Assembly (NCBI GenBank): GCA_900318795.1
Contig: ONLU01000002.1
Coordinates: 36,685-100,684 of the forward strand
From: an uncultured Prevotellaceae bacterium
GTDB taxonomy: Bacteria; Bacteroidota; Bacteroidia; Bacteroidales; Bacteroidaceae
DNA: 64,000 bases
Direction of reading: 5' to 3'
This document shows, one piece after another, positions 24,162-33,652 of this stretch. The notes beneath the pieces were generated by a model that was not told where the DNA came from, ran no database searches, and saw only the letters and a list, made by a program, of their open reading frames with translations. The translations under genes were made by a program, and so were the position numbers. Each line of letters begins with the position of its first letter. The first letter of the stretch is position 1.

Positions 24162-25379
24162 TTACTTCATGTCAGCCTCGGCCTGCTTGGTCTTGGGATC
24201 GTCAGCACCATAGCGGCCATAGTAGGCCTGGTAGCGGTTGTAACCCCAGTTGGCCAGCGACTTGGTGGGGTCGAGCTCCTTGGCCTTGTCGAAAGCCTGG
24301 ATGGCCTCGTCGTACAGCTTCTGGGCATTGGCATTGTCGGTAGCATTGGCTGCAAGCACGCTCAGACAAGCACCCAGATAGGTCCATACCACTGCATTGT
24401 CGGGCTTGGCGACAGCAGCCTTGCGGAGCCACTTGGCACCCTCCTCGGCATTGTTGTCGTTGACTGCCATCAGACCCTTGTTGGCCAGTGCTGTGAACGA
24501 GTTGGGGAACTTAGCCAGGTGAGCATCGAGGAAAGCAGCCTGGGCAGCCTTGTCCTTCATGCCCTCATACATGGCGTTGATGCCGTCGAGGATAACGTCG
24601 TTCTCGGGCTCCTGATCGTACATCTGCTTCAGTTGGTTGATATAGGCAACAGAGTCGGCCTTGGTCTTCAGGCTCTGACGCATGGCGTAGAGCTGGAAGT
24701 TGACGGCGTCAGCCTTCTGCTGTGGGTCGCGCTTGGCAACCTCGAAGTACTTGTTGGCACGCTCCATCTGACCAGCCTGGTAGGCATAGCGGCCAGCGAA
24801 GAAGGCCACCTGTCCGAAGTAGTCCTTCTCGGCATTGTGGTCGCAAGCGGCGAAGAAAGGCTCATCGCCAGCGTCGGTGAAGGCACCCCAGTACTTCAGC
24901 ACACCAGCGTCGTTGCCCTTCTGAGCCTCAGTCTGGCCAATGTTGACGAGGTTGGGACGAACGGCCCAGATGCGGGCGGCGTTCTTCTCGGCGAACTTGG
25001 GCTTCACCCTACCCTTGGCATCGGGCAGCTGGTCATATTTGTTACACTCGATGGCGTTCTCAATAGCATTGCAGATGCCGTCAGCGAGTCCCAGGGTGTC
25101 GTAAGCCTTCACCTTGTCAGAACCCATCTGAGCAGCAAGCTGGTTCTCGGCGATAGTACCCGTCTCGTTGGTGACCTTGTTCATAGCCAGGTCAACGAGG
25201 TGGTTGTAGGCTTTGGCCTTCTCGGCATTGTCAGCCAACTGGGCGAGGTTCTGCTTGAGCAACTGAGCTGCCTCGGCATAGTCCTTTGATTTCATGATAG
25301 CCTTGAGGGCGTCACTGTCACCGGCAAAGGTCATGGTGCTTGCCATGAGTGCGATTGCCATCATAAAGATTTTTTTCAT
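24162..25379 (-). CDS. Periplasmic TPR-repeat protein
   Basis: A 405-residue exported protein with a signal peptide (MKKIFMMAIALMASTMTFAG, cleavage near residue 20) and tandem helix pairs typical of tetratricopeptide repeats. Units are clear at about 25-60, 190-230 and 255-380 (for example ALANKGLMAVNDNNAEEGAK and TYLGACLSVLAANA). Likely a periplasmic scaffold. It starts 28 nt after gyrA and shares its promoter, an arrangement I believe is common in Bacteroidales. The in-frame ATG at 25385 adds two residues; 25379 gives the standard signal peptide. Confidence 0.82.
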   Translation of the reverse strand: MKKIFMMAIALMASTMTFAGDSDALKAIMKSKDYAEAAQLLKQNLAQLADNAEKAKAYNHLVDLAMNKVTNETGTIAENQLAAQMGSDKVKAYDTLGLADGICNAIENAIECNKYDQLPDAKGRVKPKFAEKNAARIWAVRPNLVNIGQTEAQKGNDAGVLKYWGAFTDAGDEPFFAACDHNAEKDYFGQVAFFAGRYAYQAGQMERANKYFEVAKRDPQQKADAVNFQLYAMRQSLKTKADSVAYINQLKQMYDQEPENDVILDGINAMYEGMKDKAAQAAFLDAHLAKFPNSFTALANKGLMAVNDNNAEEGAKWLRKAAVAKPDNAVVWTYLGACLSVLAANATDNANAQKLYDEAIQAFDKAKELDPTKSLANWGYNRYQAYYGRYGADDPKTKQAEADMK

Positions 25380-25407
25380 AATCAAAAAGCGTTATTGGTT
25401 AAACATG

Positions 25408-27960
25408 TTATTCTTCGTTATTCTCGGAGTTCTCGGTTTGCGGGGTATCGATAGCTGTATCGTCCAGCTCCTCATCGACAATCTCGGCCTCCTCTACGTC
25501 CTCTTCCTGGTTGGACATCACCTTGCAGACGCTGGCAATGCAGTCGTTCTTCTTGGTGAGGTTGATGAGACGTACACCCTGGGTGGCGCGGCCCATGACA
25601 CGGACGTCGGCTACCTTCAGGCGGATGAGGATGCCCGACTTGTTGATGATCATGAGGTCGTTCTCGTCGGTGACAACCTTGATGGCTACCAGACGGCCCG
25701 TCTTCTCGGTGACGGCGAGTGTCTTGACACCCTTGGCGCCACGGGCGGTCTTACGATAGTCCTCGACCTCGGAGCGCTTGCCGTAGCCGTTCTCGGAAAC
25801 AACCATGATGGTCTCTGTCTGGCTATCGTTGACACACACCATGCCTACCACCTCGTCGTCGCCTCCGTCGAGACGCATGCCGATGACACCGGTAGAGACA
25901 CGGCCCATAGAGCGGATGTCGTTCTCGTCGAAGCGTACGGCACGTCCGTTGCGGTTGGCGAGCAGCAGCTCGTTGTGGCCGTTGGTCAGACGAACGCCTA
26001 CCACCTCGTCGCCATCGTTGATGTTGATGGCGCGGACACCGGCGGCACGCTGGTTCTTATAGGCATCGAGGCGGGTCTTCTTGATGATGCCCTGCTTGGT
26101 GGCAAAGACGACATAGTGTGACTGCAGGAACTCCTCGTCGTTGAAGTTCTTGATGCGCAGCACGGCATTGACGGCATCGTCGGGCTCGATGTTGAGCATG
26201 TTCTGGATGGCACGACCCTTCGAGTTCTTGTCGCCCTCGGGAATCTCGTAGCACTTCTGCCAGTAGCAGCGTCCCTTCTGGGTGAAGAAGAGCAGCGTGT
26301 TGTGCATGGTGGCAGGATAGATGTACTCGGTGAAGTCGTTGTCGCGATGGCGAGCAGCCTTGGCTCCGACACCTCCGCGTCCCTGCTCGTGGAACTCGTC
26401 AAGCTTGGTGCGCTTGATGTAGCCCATGTGTGAAATGGTGATGACCACAGGATCGTCGGGATAGAAGTCCTCGGCGTTGAACTCGTGGTCGAAGGGGATA
26501 ATCTCGGTGCGGCGCTCGTCGCCATACTTCTCCTTCACCTCCTGCAGCTCCTGCTTCATGACCTCCTTGCAACGCTCGGGGTTGTTGAGGATTTCCTCCA
26601 GGTCGGCAATGAGCTTCATCAGGTCGTCGTACTCCTGATGCAGCTGGTCGACACGCAGGCCAGTCAACTGACTCAGGCGCATGTCGACGATGGCCTTCGA
26701 CTGGAGCTCGTCCAGGTCGAAGCGCTGTTCCAGGTTGCGCTGGGCGTCGCTGGGGGTCTTGCTGTTTCTAATAATGTGTACCACCTCGTCAATGTTGTTG
26801 ACGGCGATGATCAAACCCTCCAGGATATGGGCACGCTCGCGGGCCTTGCGCAGGTCGTACTGGGTGCGGCGGATGGTGACATCATGGCGGTGCTCGACGA
26901 AGTACTTGACGCACTCCTTGAGTGTGAGCAGACGGGGACGACCCTTGACCAAGGCAATGTTGTTGACTGAGAATGAGCTCTGCAGAGCAGTCATCTTAAA
27001 CAGCTTGTTGAGCAGCACATTGGCATTGGCGTCACGCTTGCAGTCGACCACGATACGCATGCCCTGGCGACCAGACTCGTCGTTGACGTTGGCAACGCCC
27101 TCTATCTTGTGCTCGTTGGCCAGATCGGCAATGTACTTCACCAGGTCGGCCTTGTTGACACCATAGGGTATCTCAGTCACCACAATCTTGTCGTGGGTCT
27201 CAGTGGTCTCAATCTCGGCCTTGGCACGCATCACGATACGGCCACGACCAGTCTCGTAGGCGTCACGAACACCCTGCAGTCCGTAGATATAGGCTCCCGT
27301 GGGGAAGTCAGGACCCGGGATGTACTTCATCAGCCCGTCGGTGTCAATGTCGGGGTTGTCGATATAGGCACAGCAGCCGTCAATGACCTCGCCCAAGTTG
27401 TGGGTGGGCATGTTGGTGGCCATACCTACGGCAATACCGTTGCCACCATTGACCAGCAGGTTAGGTATCTTGGTCGGCATCACGCTGGGCTCTACCAGCG
27501 AGTCGTCGAAGTTGTTCACCATGTCGACGGTTTCCTTCTCCAGGTCGTCCATGATGTGCTCGCCCATCTTGGAGAGGCGGCACTCTGTATAACGCATGGC
27601 GGCAGGTGAGTCGCCGTCCACCGAGCCGAAGTTACCCTGGCCGTCGACCAAGGTGTAGCGCATGTTCCACTCCTGGGCCATACGCACCAGTGCACCATAT
27701 ACGGAGGAGTCGCCATGAGGGTGATACTTACCCAGTACCTCACCGACGACGCGCGCACACTTCTTGTACGGCTGGGTCGATACGTTGTTGATGCCCATCA
27801 TACCATAAAGGATACGGCGATGAACGGGTTTGAAACCATCACGAACATCAGGAAGGGCACGAGCCACAATGACGGACATCGAATAGTCGATGTACGAGGA
27901 CTTCATCTCTTCCTCAATGTTGATTTTTACAATTCTGTCGTTGTCAAAAGTTTGATCCAT
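25408..27960 (-). CDS. gyrA: DNA gyrase subunit A
   Basis: An 850-residue type IIA topoisomerase subunit that breaks and rejoins DNA while GyrB supplies ATP. The catalytic tyrosine is Tyr124 ([10 protein letters not shown]). The quinolone region reads [19 protein letters not shown]: Ser85 is present at E. coli Ser83, but Gly89 stands where E. coli has Asp87. C-terminal beta-pinwheel blades begin near 500, and [12 protein letters not shown] near residue 530 fits the GyrA-box. An acidic tail ends the protein. The first gene of the operon, with a promoter at 28035-28065. Confidence 0.97.
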   Translation of the reverse strand: MDQTFDNDRIVKINIEEEMKSSYIDYSMSVIVARALPDVRDGFKPVHRRILYGMMGINNVSTQPYKKCARVVGEVLGKYHPHGDSSVYGALVRMAQEWNMRYTLVDGQGNFGSVDGDSPAAMRYTECRLSKMGEHIMDDLEKETVDMVNNFDDSLVEPSVMPTKIPNLLVNGGNGIAVGMATNMPTHNLGEVIDGCCAYIDNPDIDTDGLMKYIPGPDFPTGAYIYGLQGVRDAYETGRGRIVMRAKAEIETTETHDKIVVTEIPYGVNKADLVKYIADLANEHKIEGVANVNDESGRQGMRIVVDCKRDANANVLLNKLFKMTALQSSFSVNNIALVKGRPRLLTLKECVKYFVEHRHDVTIRRTQYDLRKARERAHILEGLIIAVNNIDEVVHIIRNSKTPSDAQRNLEQRFDLDELQSKAIVDMRLSQLTGLRVDQLHQEYDDLMKLIADLEEILNNPERCKEVMKQELQEVKEKYGDERRTEIIPFDHEFNAEDFYPDDPVVITISHMGYIKRTKLDEFHEQGRGGVGAKAARHRDNDFTEYIYPATMHNTLLFFTQKGRCYWQKCYEIPEGDKNSKGRAIQNMLNIEPDDAVNAVLRIKNFNDEEFLQSHYVVFATKQGIIKKTRLDAYKNQRAAGVRAININDGDEVVGVRLTNGHNELLLANRNGRAVRFDENDIRSMGRVSTGVIGMRLDGGDDEVVGMVCVNDSQTETIMVVSENGYGKRSEVEDYRKTARGAKGVKTLAVTEKTGRLVAIKVVTDENDLMIINKSGILIRLKVADVRVMGRATQGVRLINLTKKNDCIASVCKVMSNQEEDVEEAEIVDEELDDTAIDTPQTENSENNEE

Positions 27961-28034
27961 TATTTTTTGTTATTTGGCGTTTAAGGCACTTTTTAAGCCC
28001 GTCAGCGCGTTTTTACCTATTTCCAATTAGCGTA

Positions 28035-28065
28035 CAAAGGTAATAAAATAATGGCAACGGGCAAA
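28035..28065 (-). promoter_or_regulatory. gyrA promoter
   Basis: Minus strand TTTG (28065-28062) and TACCTTTG (28042-28035), 23 nt start to start. Leader to the gyrA ATG about 70 nt. Confidence 0.7.
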
Positions 28066-28080
28066 AAAAATTAAGCAATA

Positions 28081-28860
28081 TTAAAGATTAAGCCCAAAGT
28101 TGTCGCGGTCGGCCAGCACCCGGAATTTGCCCCTTCGGCGCTGCAACTCCTGTAAATCAAGGTCAACGGTGAGCGCCTGGACCTCGTCGGGACGACACTG
28201 GGCAAGGGTCTTGCCATAGCAGTCGACAACACACGAACAGCCCTTGTAGCGGCTATAGCGGTCGGTCCCTACCCTGTTGACACCCACCAGGTAGCACTGG
28301 TTCTCAACGGCTCGGGCACGGGTCAGCACCTGCCAGGCTGCCTGGCGATTCTCGGGCCAGTTGGCAACAATGACGATGGCGTCGTACTCACGTCCTGAGG
28401 CATAGCGGCTCCAGACGGGGAAGCGCAAGTCGTAACAGGTCAGCAGAAGCAGACGGAAACCGTCGTAGTTGACAATGCAGGGCGACTGGCCTGCCGTATA
28501 GTAGCGGTCTTCGTGGCCGTAGCTAAAGAGATGGCGCTTGTCGTAATGGCTGATGGCCGACGACCGTCCGTCGACAAAATAGTGACGGTTGCGATAGGCT
28601 CCGTCGGCGGTCCGAACGGCCAGACTGCCGCAAATGGCACACTGGCGCCGCTGAGCCTCCTCGCGCATCCACTCAAGGGCGGCATTAGAGTCTTCGCTGA
28701 CGGCAATGCCCTCAGGCTCGGTGGCAAAGCCCGTGCTCCACATCTCGGGCAGAACATACAGGTCGCTCTCGCCCGACTGGGAGAGCAACTGACGGGCGGC
28801 TTGGATGTTGGCATCAGGCTGCGCCCACACAATATCGGTCTGAAGCAGGGTGACTCTCAA
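28081..28860 (-). CDS. Nitrilase-superfamily amidase (omega-amidase-like)
   Basis: A 259-residue carbon-nitrogen hydrolase with the Glu-Lys-Cys triad visible in LPEMWSTGF, HYDKRHLFSYG and LTCYDLRFPVW. The combination of YDKRHLF and YDLRFP fits the omega-amidase/YafV branch, which hydrolyses alpha-ketoglutaramate or related amides. A TTG start at 28860 overlaps the upstream stop as TTGA and gives the family's usual length (LRVTLLQTDIVW). The alternative ATG at 28923 would overlap the upstream gene by 67 nt and add an atypical N-terminus. Cytoplasmic; co-transcribed with the lipoprotein gene. Confidence 0.85.
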   Translation of the reverse strand: MRVTLLQTDIVWAQPDANIQAARQLLSQSGESDLYVLPEMWSTGFATEPEGIAVSEDSNAALEWMREEAQRRQCAICGSLAVRTADGAYRNRHYFVDGRSSAISHYDKRHLFSYGHEDRYYTAGQSPCIVNYDGFRLLLLTCYDLRFPVWSRYASGREYDAIVIVANWPENRQAAWQVLTRARAVENQCYLVGVNRVGTDRYSRYKGCSCVVDCYGKTLAQCRPDEVQALTVDLDLQELQRRRGKFRVLADRDNFGLNL

Positions 28861-29645
28861 TACTCCAATAGTTTTGTAGTCAGCTGACCAGTAAAGGAAA
28901 TGGTATGGCCCACCATATAGCACGACGCCTCGTCAGGCACACAGACGGAGGCCCTCATGTGGAATCCCTCGCCATCCACCTTGTCGTACTCCATATTGTT
29001 CAGTATGGACTGTACCAAGACCTGCTGCGGCACGCGCTTCTCGTAGAGCTGCTTGCGAAAATCGCGCGAGAAGAGCTGTTTGTTGCCCTGGAATATGCTC
29101 AGGTGGATGATGTTGTCGTAATAGACGTTCTCGACATCAAGGCCGTCTTCGTTCAACACATGGCGAGACACCTTGTACTTAGTGGGATTGATGGCCACAT
29201 AAAGATGATAGCGCTGGCCGTTGTAGAACACCACCGTATCGCGCTTCAGCACCTGTGTCAGCGTCAGCACCTGTGGCTTGGTCTGGGCAAAGACTTCCTT
29301 GAGTACCTCGTCGTCGCTCTTCGACAGCTTGGTCAGCTCGCCCGTCTCAGACTTGAACCACAACAGGTGCTCTGTCTGTTTCTCGATGTGGTAGCGGCCT
29401 TCCTTTCCGATGTAGAGGGTGTCGTCCACCACGCGGAAATAGGCCGGCATAGAGGTGGAGTCGGCATAATAGACGGTGTCGCCCTTCGCCTGGAACACAG
29501 CCGACTCGGAGTCGTCAAGCCATACGCCCTGCATCAGGCGCTTGGCCTCGCGACTCTCTGAACGCTCCGAGGCAGGCTTCTGCTGTCCGGAACAAGCCGT
29601 CATGAACAATAGGACTACACCTATTATATAATATAATATGTTCAT
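28857..29645 (-). CDS. Lipoprotein, DUF4738-like
   Basis: A 262-residue protein with a lipoprotein signal (MNILYYIIGVVLLFMTACSG, lipid on Cys18). The first ~95 mature residues (ending LLWFKSETGELTKL) form a beta-rich lipocalin-like piece, and the rest (from about residue 130, RDTVVFYNGQRYHLYVAIN) a second beta domain ending in GHTISFTGQLTTKLLEY. The overall layout matches Bacteroidales DUF4738 proteins as I remember them. Function unknown. Its stop overlaps the nitrilase start. Confidence 0.7.
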   Translation of the reverse strand: MNILYYIIGVVLLFMTACSGQQKPASERSESREAKRLMQGVWLDDSESAVFQAKGDTVYYADSTSMPAYFRVVDDTLYIGKEGRYHIEKQTEHLLWFKSETGELTKLSKSDDEVLKEVFAQTKPQVLTLTQVLKRDTVVFYNGQRYHLYVAINPTKYKVSRHVLNEDGLDVENVYYDNIIHLSIFQGNKQLFSRDFRKQLYEKRVPQQVLVQSILNNMEYDKVDGEGFHMRASVCVPDEASCYMVGHTISFTGQLTTKLLEY

Positions 29646-29661
29646 TTATCTAGTTAAGTCA

Positions 29662-30213
29662 TCAGTCAAAGCACTCTGCATCGCGGAGCAGGGGCTGCTT
29701 CAGGTCCTTGTCGCTGGTGAGCACGTCCTTGGGGTCTATGAGCCACTGGATGCCCAGCTCGGGGTCGTTCCAACGGATGCCTGCCTCGGCCTGAGGGGCG
29801 TAGACATTGTCTACCTTATAGGTAAAGATGGCTTCGTCGCTCAGCACCAGGAAGCCATGGGCAAAACCACGGGGGATGAAAAACTGACGTTTGTTCTCGT
29901 CGCTCAACTCCACCATGACGTGCTGGCCGAAGGTGGGTGACGACTTACGGATGTCTACTGCCACATCGAGCACACGCCCCTTGATGACCCTCACCAACTT
30001 GGCCTGCGAAAATTCGCCTTTCTGATAGTGAAGACCACGCAAAACACCATAACTGGACTTGGACTCATTGTCCTGAATGAAGTCTACAGGGCCGATAGCA
30101 TCGATGAATTCCTGTTTCTTCCAAGCCTCAAAGAAATAGCCTCTTGAGTCATTAAATACCCGAGGCTCAGCGATATACACGCCTTCAATAGCGGTTTTCT
30201 TGAATTGAATCAT
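29662..30213 (-). CDS. rfbC: dTDP-4-dehydrorhamnose 3,5-epimerase
   Basis: A 183-residue cupin epimerase in dTDP-L-rhamnose synthesis for surface polysaccharides. FFEAWKKQEF, GVLRGLHYQ (catalytic His), GFAHGFLVLSD and WNDPELGIQW are all present. The ATG at 30213 (MIQFKKTAIEG) is preferred; the ATG at 30225 would lie only about 5 nt after the predicted transcription start. The other rhamnose genes are not in this window. Minus-strand promoter box at 30236-30243. Confidence 0.95.
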   Translation of the reverse strand: MIQFKKTAIEGVYIAEPRVFNDSRGYFFEAWKKQEFIDAIGPVDFIQDNESKSSYGVLRGLHYQKGEFSQAKLVRVIKGRVLDVAVDIRKSSPTFGQHVMVELSDENKRQFFIPRGFAHGFLVLSDEAIFTYKVDNVYAPQAEAGIRWNDPELGIQWLIDPKDVLTSDKDLKQPLLRDAECFD

Positions 30214-30235
30214 TGTTAAAACCAATTTTATGCTG

Positions 30236-30243
30236 CAAAGTTA
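30236..30243 (-). promoter_or_regulatory. rfbC promoter -7 box
   Basis: TAACTTTG on the minus strand, 23 nt before the preferred start. No convincing -33 TTTG. Divergent from the HU/SPOR gene's promoter about 45 bp away. Confidence 0.5.
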
Positions 30244-30262
30244 TGAAAAAAAATCTTTTTTC

Positions 30263-30293
30263 TTGCCTGTTTCCAAAAAAAATCGTAACTTTG
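30263..30293 (+). promoter_or_regulatory. Promoter of the HU-CCDC81/SPOR gene
   Basis: TTG at 30263-30265 and TAACTTTG at 30286-30293, 23 nt start to start. Predicted start at about 30298-30300, coinciding with the GTG start codon, so the mRNA may be leaderless. Confidence 0.6.
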
Positions 30294-30297
30294 CAAC

Positions 30298-31404
30298 GTG
30301 ATTCAATTAGGACGACATATAGAAATACTGTTGCTGGACAATGACTGTGTCATCGTTCCGGACTTTGGCGGCTTCGTTGCTCACCACGTCAGCGCACGCT
30401 ATGACGAGGACGACCATTCGTGGCTGCCCCCCATGCGAACCCTAGGATTCAACGCCCAGCTGCGCATCAACGACTCGCTGCTTGCACAGTCGTATGTCAA
30501 CGCCTACGACATCAGCTATCCGGAAGCTCTGCGCCGCATAGAGAATGAGGTGGAAGAGCTGAAGCAACTGCTGGCAAACGAAGGCTGCTATACGATGGAC
30601 GACATCGGCACGCTGACCATCAACGACGAGGGCAACTATCAGTTCGAGCCCTGCGAGGCCGGCATCTTGTCGCCAGCATACTACGGGCTGGACGCCTGCA
30701 GTTTTGTCACGCTGAAGGAGGCCAGATGCATGAACGTTGCCAACGTCGCTCTTCAAGCGTCCACCGAACCCGTCGAGTTGCCTCAGCCCACGAGTTCAGA
30801 CTCCCCTGCCCTGCTCGACTTTGCAGACAACGGCGAGCCTGAAGAAGAACACGTCATCCGTATCAAGATGTCCTGGGTGCGCAACATTGCAGCCATCGCC
30901 GCCGCTGTCATCGCCTTCTTTGTGATGGCTACGCCCATTGCCAACAGCGACCTGCGCACACGTGCGATGAGCGACCTGAAGGGCAACTTGCTCTACAAGC
31001 TCATCCCACAAGACACCAATATGGCACCGGCCACTCCCATTGCAGAGTCTGTACAGCAACAAACTGCAGAACTTGCCAAAGGTACCGACACCGTCAAGAT
31101 TGCCGAGACTGCCAAGGTGGCAGAGAAGGCAGACTCTACGGCTCAGCCCAAGGCAACAGCGACCGCCACAGACAAGACCTATTGTATCGTGCTGGCCAGC
31201 CACGTGAGAAAAGACAATGCTGAAACGTATGTCGAAAAGCTGAAGAAGCAAGGCTACAACGCTGAGATATATGTACACAGAAACGTGGTGCGCGTGGTAT
31301 ATGGCTCGTACAAAACGGAAGCCGAGGCCTACAAGCAGCTGAACAGGCTGACCGACAAGGAGGAGTTCTTCGACGCGTGGGTATACAAAAAAGCAGAAAG
31401 TTGA
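30298..31404 (+). CDS. HU-CCDC81/SPOR domain membrane protein
   Basis: A 368-residue protein. Residues 1-~75 and ~80-145 are the two tandem HU-like modules known from Bacteroidetes (IEILLLDNDCVIVPDFGGFV; then YTMDDIGTLTINDEGNYQFE). A membrane helix lies at about 197-218 (IAAIAAAVIAFFVMATPIA). A Thr/Ala/Lys-rich spacer leads to a C-terminal SPOR domain (about 295-365, KTYCIVLASHVRKDNAETYV) that binds denuded peptidoglycan at the division site. DNA-binding-type domains in the cytoplasm and a periplasmic wall-binding domain suggest a link between nucleoid and septum. The GTG start is nearly at the transcription start. Followed after 15 nt by the FHA gene. Confidence 0.87.
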   Translation: MIQLGRHIEILLLDNDCVIVPDFGGFVAHHVSARYDEDDHSWLPPMRTLGFNAQLRINDSLLAQSYVNAYDISYPEALRRIENEVEELKQLLANEGCYTMDDIGTLTINDEGNYQFEPCEAGILSPAYYGLDACSFVTLKEARCMNVANVALQASTEPVELPQPTSSDSPALLDFADNGEPEEEHVIRIKMSWVRNIAAIAAAVIAFFVMATPIANSDLRTRAMSDLKGNLLYKLIPQDTNMAPATPIAESVQQQTAELAKGTDTVKIAETAKVAEKADSTAQPKATATATDKTYCIVLASHVRKDNAETYVEKLKKQGYNAEIYVHRNVVRVVYGSYKTEAEAYKQLNRLTDKEEFFDAWVYKKAES

Positions 31405-31419
31405 CAACTGAGAGTTACC

Positions 31420-31989
31420 ATGAAGCGTGTAAGATGCCCTAAATGCGACAACTACATCATCTTCGACGAGACTCGCTATGAGGCTGGTCAGTCACTGGTG
31501 TTCAAGTGCAATGAGTGTGGCAAGGAGTTTGGCATACGCATCGGCGTTTCCAAACTGCGTAACACCCAGAAGGAGGAAAACTCAGAACTTTCAGATGACA
31601 ACGGCCAACGTTCTGCCGACGAGGCACCATGTGGCTCTATCGTGGTCATCGAGAACGTGTTCCACTACAAACAGGTCATTCCCCTGCACATGGGAGACAA
31701 CGTGATAGGCCGATACCAGAAGGGTAACGCCGCCAACTGCACCTTTGAAACCGTTGACCCCAGCGTAGACCTGAACCACTGCACGCTGAACGTCAGCCAC
31801 GACAAGCGCGGAGGTCTGCGCTACACGCTGTCTGACAACAACAGCAATACAGGAACATTCGTTGGCGATGTAGAGTTGCAGCCCCGCGAGCGCCGTATCA
31901 TCGACGACGGAACATTGTTCACACTGGGTGCCACCAGCATCATCCTACGCACTACCGATAGCGAGGAAAATCATTCCCAACAAGACTAA
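31420..31989 (+). CDS. Zinc-ribbon and FHA domain protein
   Basis: A 189-residue protein. The N-terminal zinc ribbon has two CxxC pairs (RCPKCDNYIIF and KCNECGKEFG). A linker leads to an FHA phosphothreonine-binding domain at about 85-180 (DNVIGRYQKGN, DLNHCTLNVS, SDNNSNTGTFVGD); the arginine/asparagine positions of the fold are kept. It would read a kinase-made phosphothreonine. It shares an operon with the HU-SPOR protein. The last 45 nt overlap the convergent transporter gene on the other strand. Confidence 0.86.
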   Translation: MKRVRCPKCDNYIIFDETRYEAGQSLVFKCNECGKEFGIRIGVSKLRNTQKEENSELSDDNGQRSADEAPCGSIVVIENVFHYKQVIPLHMGDNVIGRYQKGNAANCTFETVDPSVDLNHCTLNVSHDKRGGLRYTLSDNNSNTGTFVGDVELQPRERRIIDDGTLFTLGATSIILRTTDSEENHSQQD

Positions 31990-32865
31990 CGCCAAATCCA
32001 CAGCCTTTGCCGTCAGGTTCTTCTCATGGAAGAACGCTGCCCCAAACAGGAAACTGACCACCACGCTGCCTCGACGTATCATCGAGACAATGCTGATCAT
32101 GGCATCAGGCAGCGACAGGGAGTAGAAGTACATGAAGTCGGCAGTAGAAAGGAAGATGCTGACAAAAACGATGGACCAATGCCAGTGGAAAGGCGTCGTG
32201 TCTGCATGCTTGGGCCACCACAACAACATGAGCATGGCCAGCATCATGAAACACTGGTAGATATTGTACCACGACTGCACCATCATGCGATCCAGCCCTA
32301 CACCACCGCTCTCCACTGGTGCCATCAGGTATTTGTCATACAGTCCGCTCACAGCTCCCAACGCTGCAGCACCGACTATCATCCATATCCAATGGTCGTG
32401 CTTGAAGTCGATGCCTTCCTTCTTGCCGCTACGGCTCAGCAACAGGAAAGAGGCTATGGCCAGCAGTACACCAATCCACTGCCAATGGTTCAGGCGCTCG
32501 CCAAACACCAGCAGGGCTCCGACGAGCACCATTACAGGGCGCGTGGCATTGATAGGACCAACGATGGTCAGGGGCAGATGCTTCATGCCGAAATAGCCCA
32601 AGATCCAGCTGGACAGCACGATAAACGCCTTGAGTACAATATACTGATGTACCTCCCAGCCACCGGAAGCCACATGGAATATGCTGCCGTCCAGCGTATT
32701 CGTCGTTGCACTCAGAACAATGAACGGGAGGAATATCAGCGACGAGAACAGGGTATTCAGGAACAAGACGGGAACTACGGCGTTCTCCTTCAAAGCCTGC
32801 TTCTTAAACGAATCGTAGCAGCCTAACAGTGCTGCCGACATAAAAGCCAATATAAGCCAGGTCAT
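31945..32865 (-). CDS. DMT-superfamily (EamA) transporter
   Basis: A 306-residue inner-membrane protein with about ten hydrophobic helices in two EamA halves (first about 1-140, LILAFMSAALLGCYDSFKKQ; second about 155-300, IWMIVGAAALGAVSGLYDK). Members export small metabolites; the substrate here is not predictable. It is the last gene of the six-gene operon that begins at the pseudokinase, 31 nt after truA. Its 3' end overlaps the FHA gene by 45 nt. Confidence 0.88.
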   Translation of the reverse strand: MTWLILAFMSAALLGCYDSFKKQALKENAVVPVLFLNTLFSSLIFLPFIVLSATTNTLDGSIFHVASGGWEVHQYIVLKAFIVLSSWILGYFGMKHLPLTIVGPINATRPVMVLVGALLVFGERLNHWQWIGVLLAIASFLLLSRSGKKEGIDFKHDHWIWMIVGAAALGAVSGLYDKYLMAPVESGGVGLDRMMVQSWYNIYQCFMMLAMLMLLWWPKHADTTPFHWHWSIVFVSIFLSTADFMYFYSLSLPDAMISIVSMIRRGSVVVSFLFGAAFFHEKNLTAKAVDLALVLLGMIFLAIGSA

Positions 32866-32896
32866 TTCTTTTCTTCTTTATTCTTCTTTTCCTTCG

Positions 32897-33652
32897 TTAT
32901 GACGTTATATCACTATGACGTCCATCGTATTTCACATCCTCCAAGAACAGCGCCTTGGCGGGCATCGACTCGCCTGCCTGGGTGCGCTGCTTACCCTCGA
33001 TGACTTGGCGGAAGTCGTCCAGCGTCATGCGTCCACGGCCGACCTCTATCAGCGTACCCACCACGGCACGTACCATGTTGCGCAGAAAACGGTTGGCCGT
33101 AATCTCGAAATACCAAGTGGTCGCTGAGGTCTGGTGCCACTGAGCATGGGTCACGTGGCAAAGTGTTGTCTTGACATCGGAGCCGGCCTTGCAAAAGGCT
33201 CCAAAGTCTTCATATTCCAACAGGATACGCCCAGCCTGGTTCATCAGTTCGTAGTCCAGCTGATAGTGCAGTTCCAGCGAGAAGTGCCTGATAAAAGGGT
33301 CCTTGCGCGTATGGACGTAATAATGGTAGGTGCGTGCAACAGCCGAGAAACGAGCGTGCATATCCGCACTGACGGGTTCTATCCCATAAACGCCAATGTC
33401 CTGATGAAGCAGTCCGTTCAGTTTGTGCGTCAACAGTTGCGGGTCGAAAGTCGTCTCCGTATCGAAGTGGGCAGCCATGCAACGGGCGTGTACCCCTGTA
33501 TCGGTACGTCCTGCTCCTGTGACTGTCACTTCCTCGCGCAGCAACAACGACAGGCAGCGTTGCAGCTCGCTCTGCACCGTTACGCCGTTGGGCTGTATCT
33601 GCCACCCGTGATATTGCGTTCCGTCGTAGCTAAACCAGATAAAATATCTCAT
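32897..33652 (-). CDS. truA: tRNA pseudouridine synthase A
   Basis: A 251-residue enzyme forming pseudouridine at tRNA positions 38-40. The catalytic aspartate is in GAGRTDTGVHA. YFIWFSYDGTQYHGWQIQPN opens it, and RFLRNMVRAVVGTLIEVGRG closes the catalytic core. The ATG at 33652 overlaps the upstream stop by one base (TGATG), giving normal family length; the longer ORF to 33751 lies inside the upstream gene and is rejected. Confidence 0.96.
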   Translation of the reverse strand: MRYFIWFSYDGTQYHGWQIQPNGVTVQSELQRCLSLLLREEVTVTGAGRTDTGVHARCMAAHFDTETTFDPQLLTHKLNGLLHQDIGVYGIEPVSADMHARFSAVARTYHYYVHTRKDPFIRHFSLELHYQLDYELMNQAGRILLEYEDFGAFCKAGSDVKTTLCHVTHAQWHQTSATTWYFEITANRFLRNMVRAVVGTLIEVGRGRMTLDDFRQVIEGKQRTQAGESMPAKALFLEDVKYDGRHSDITS

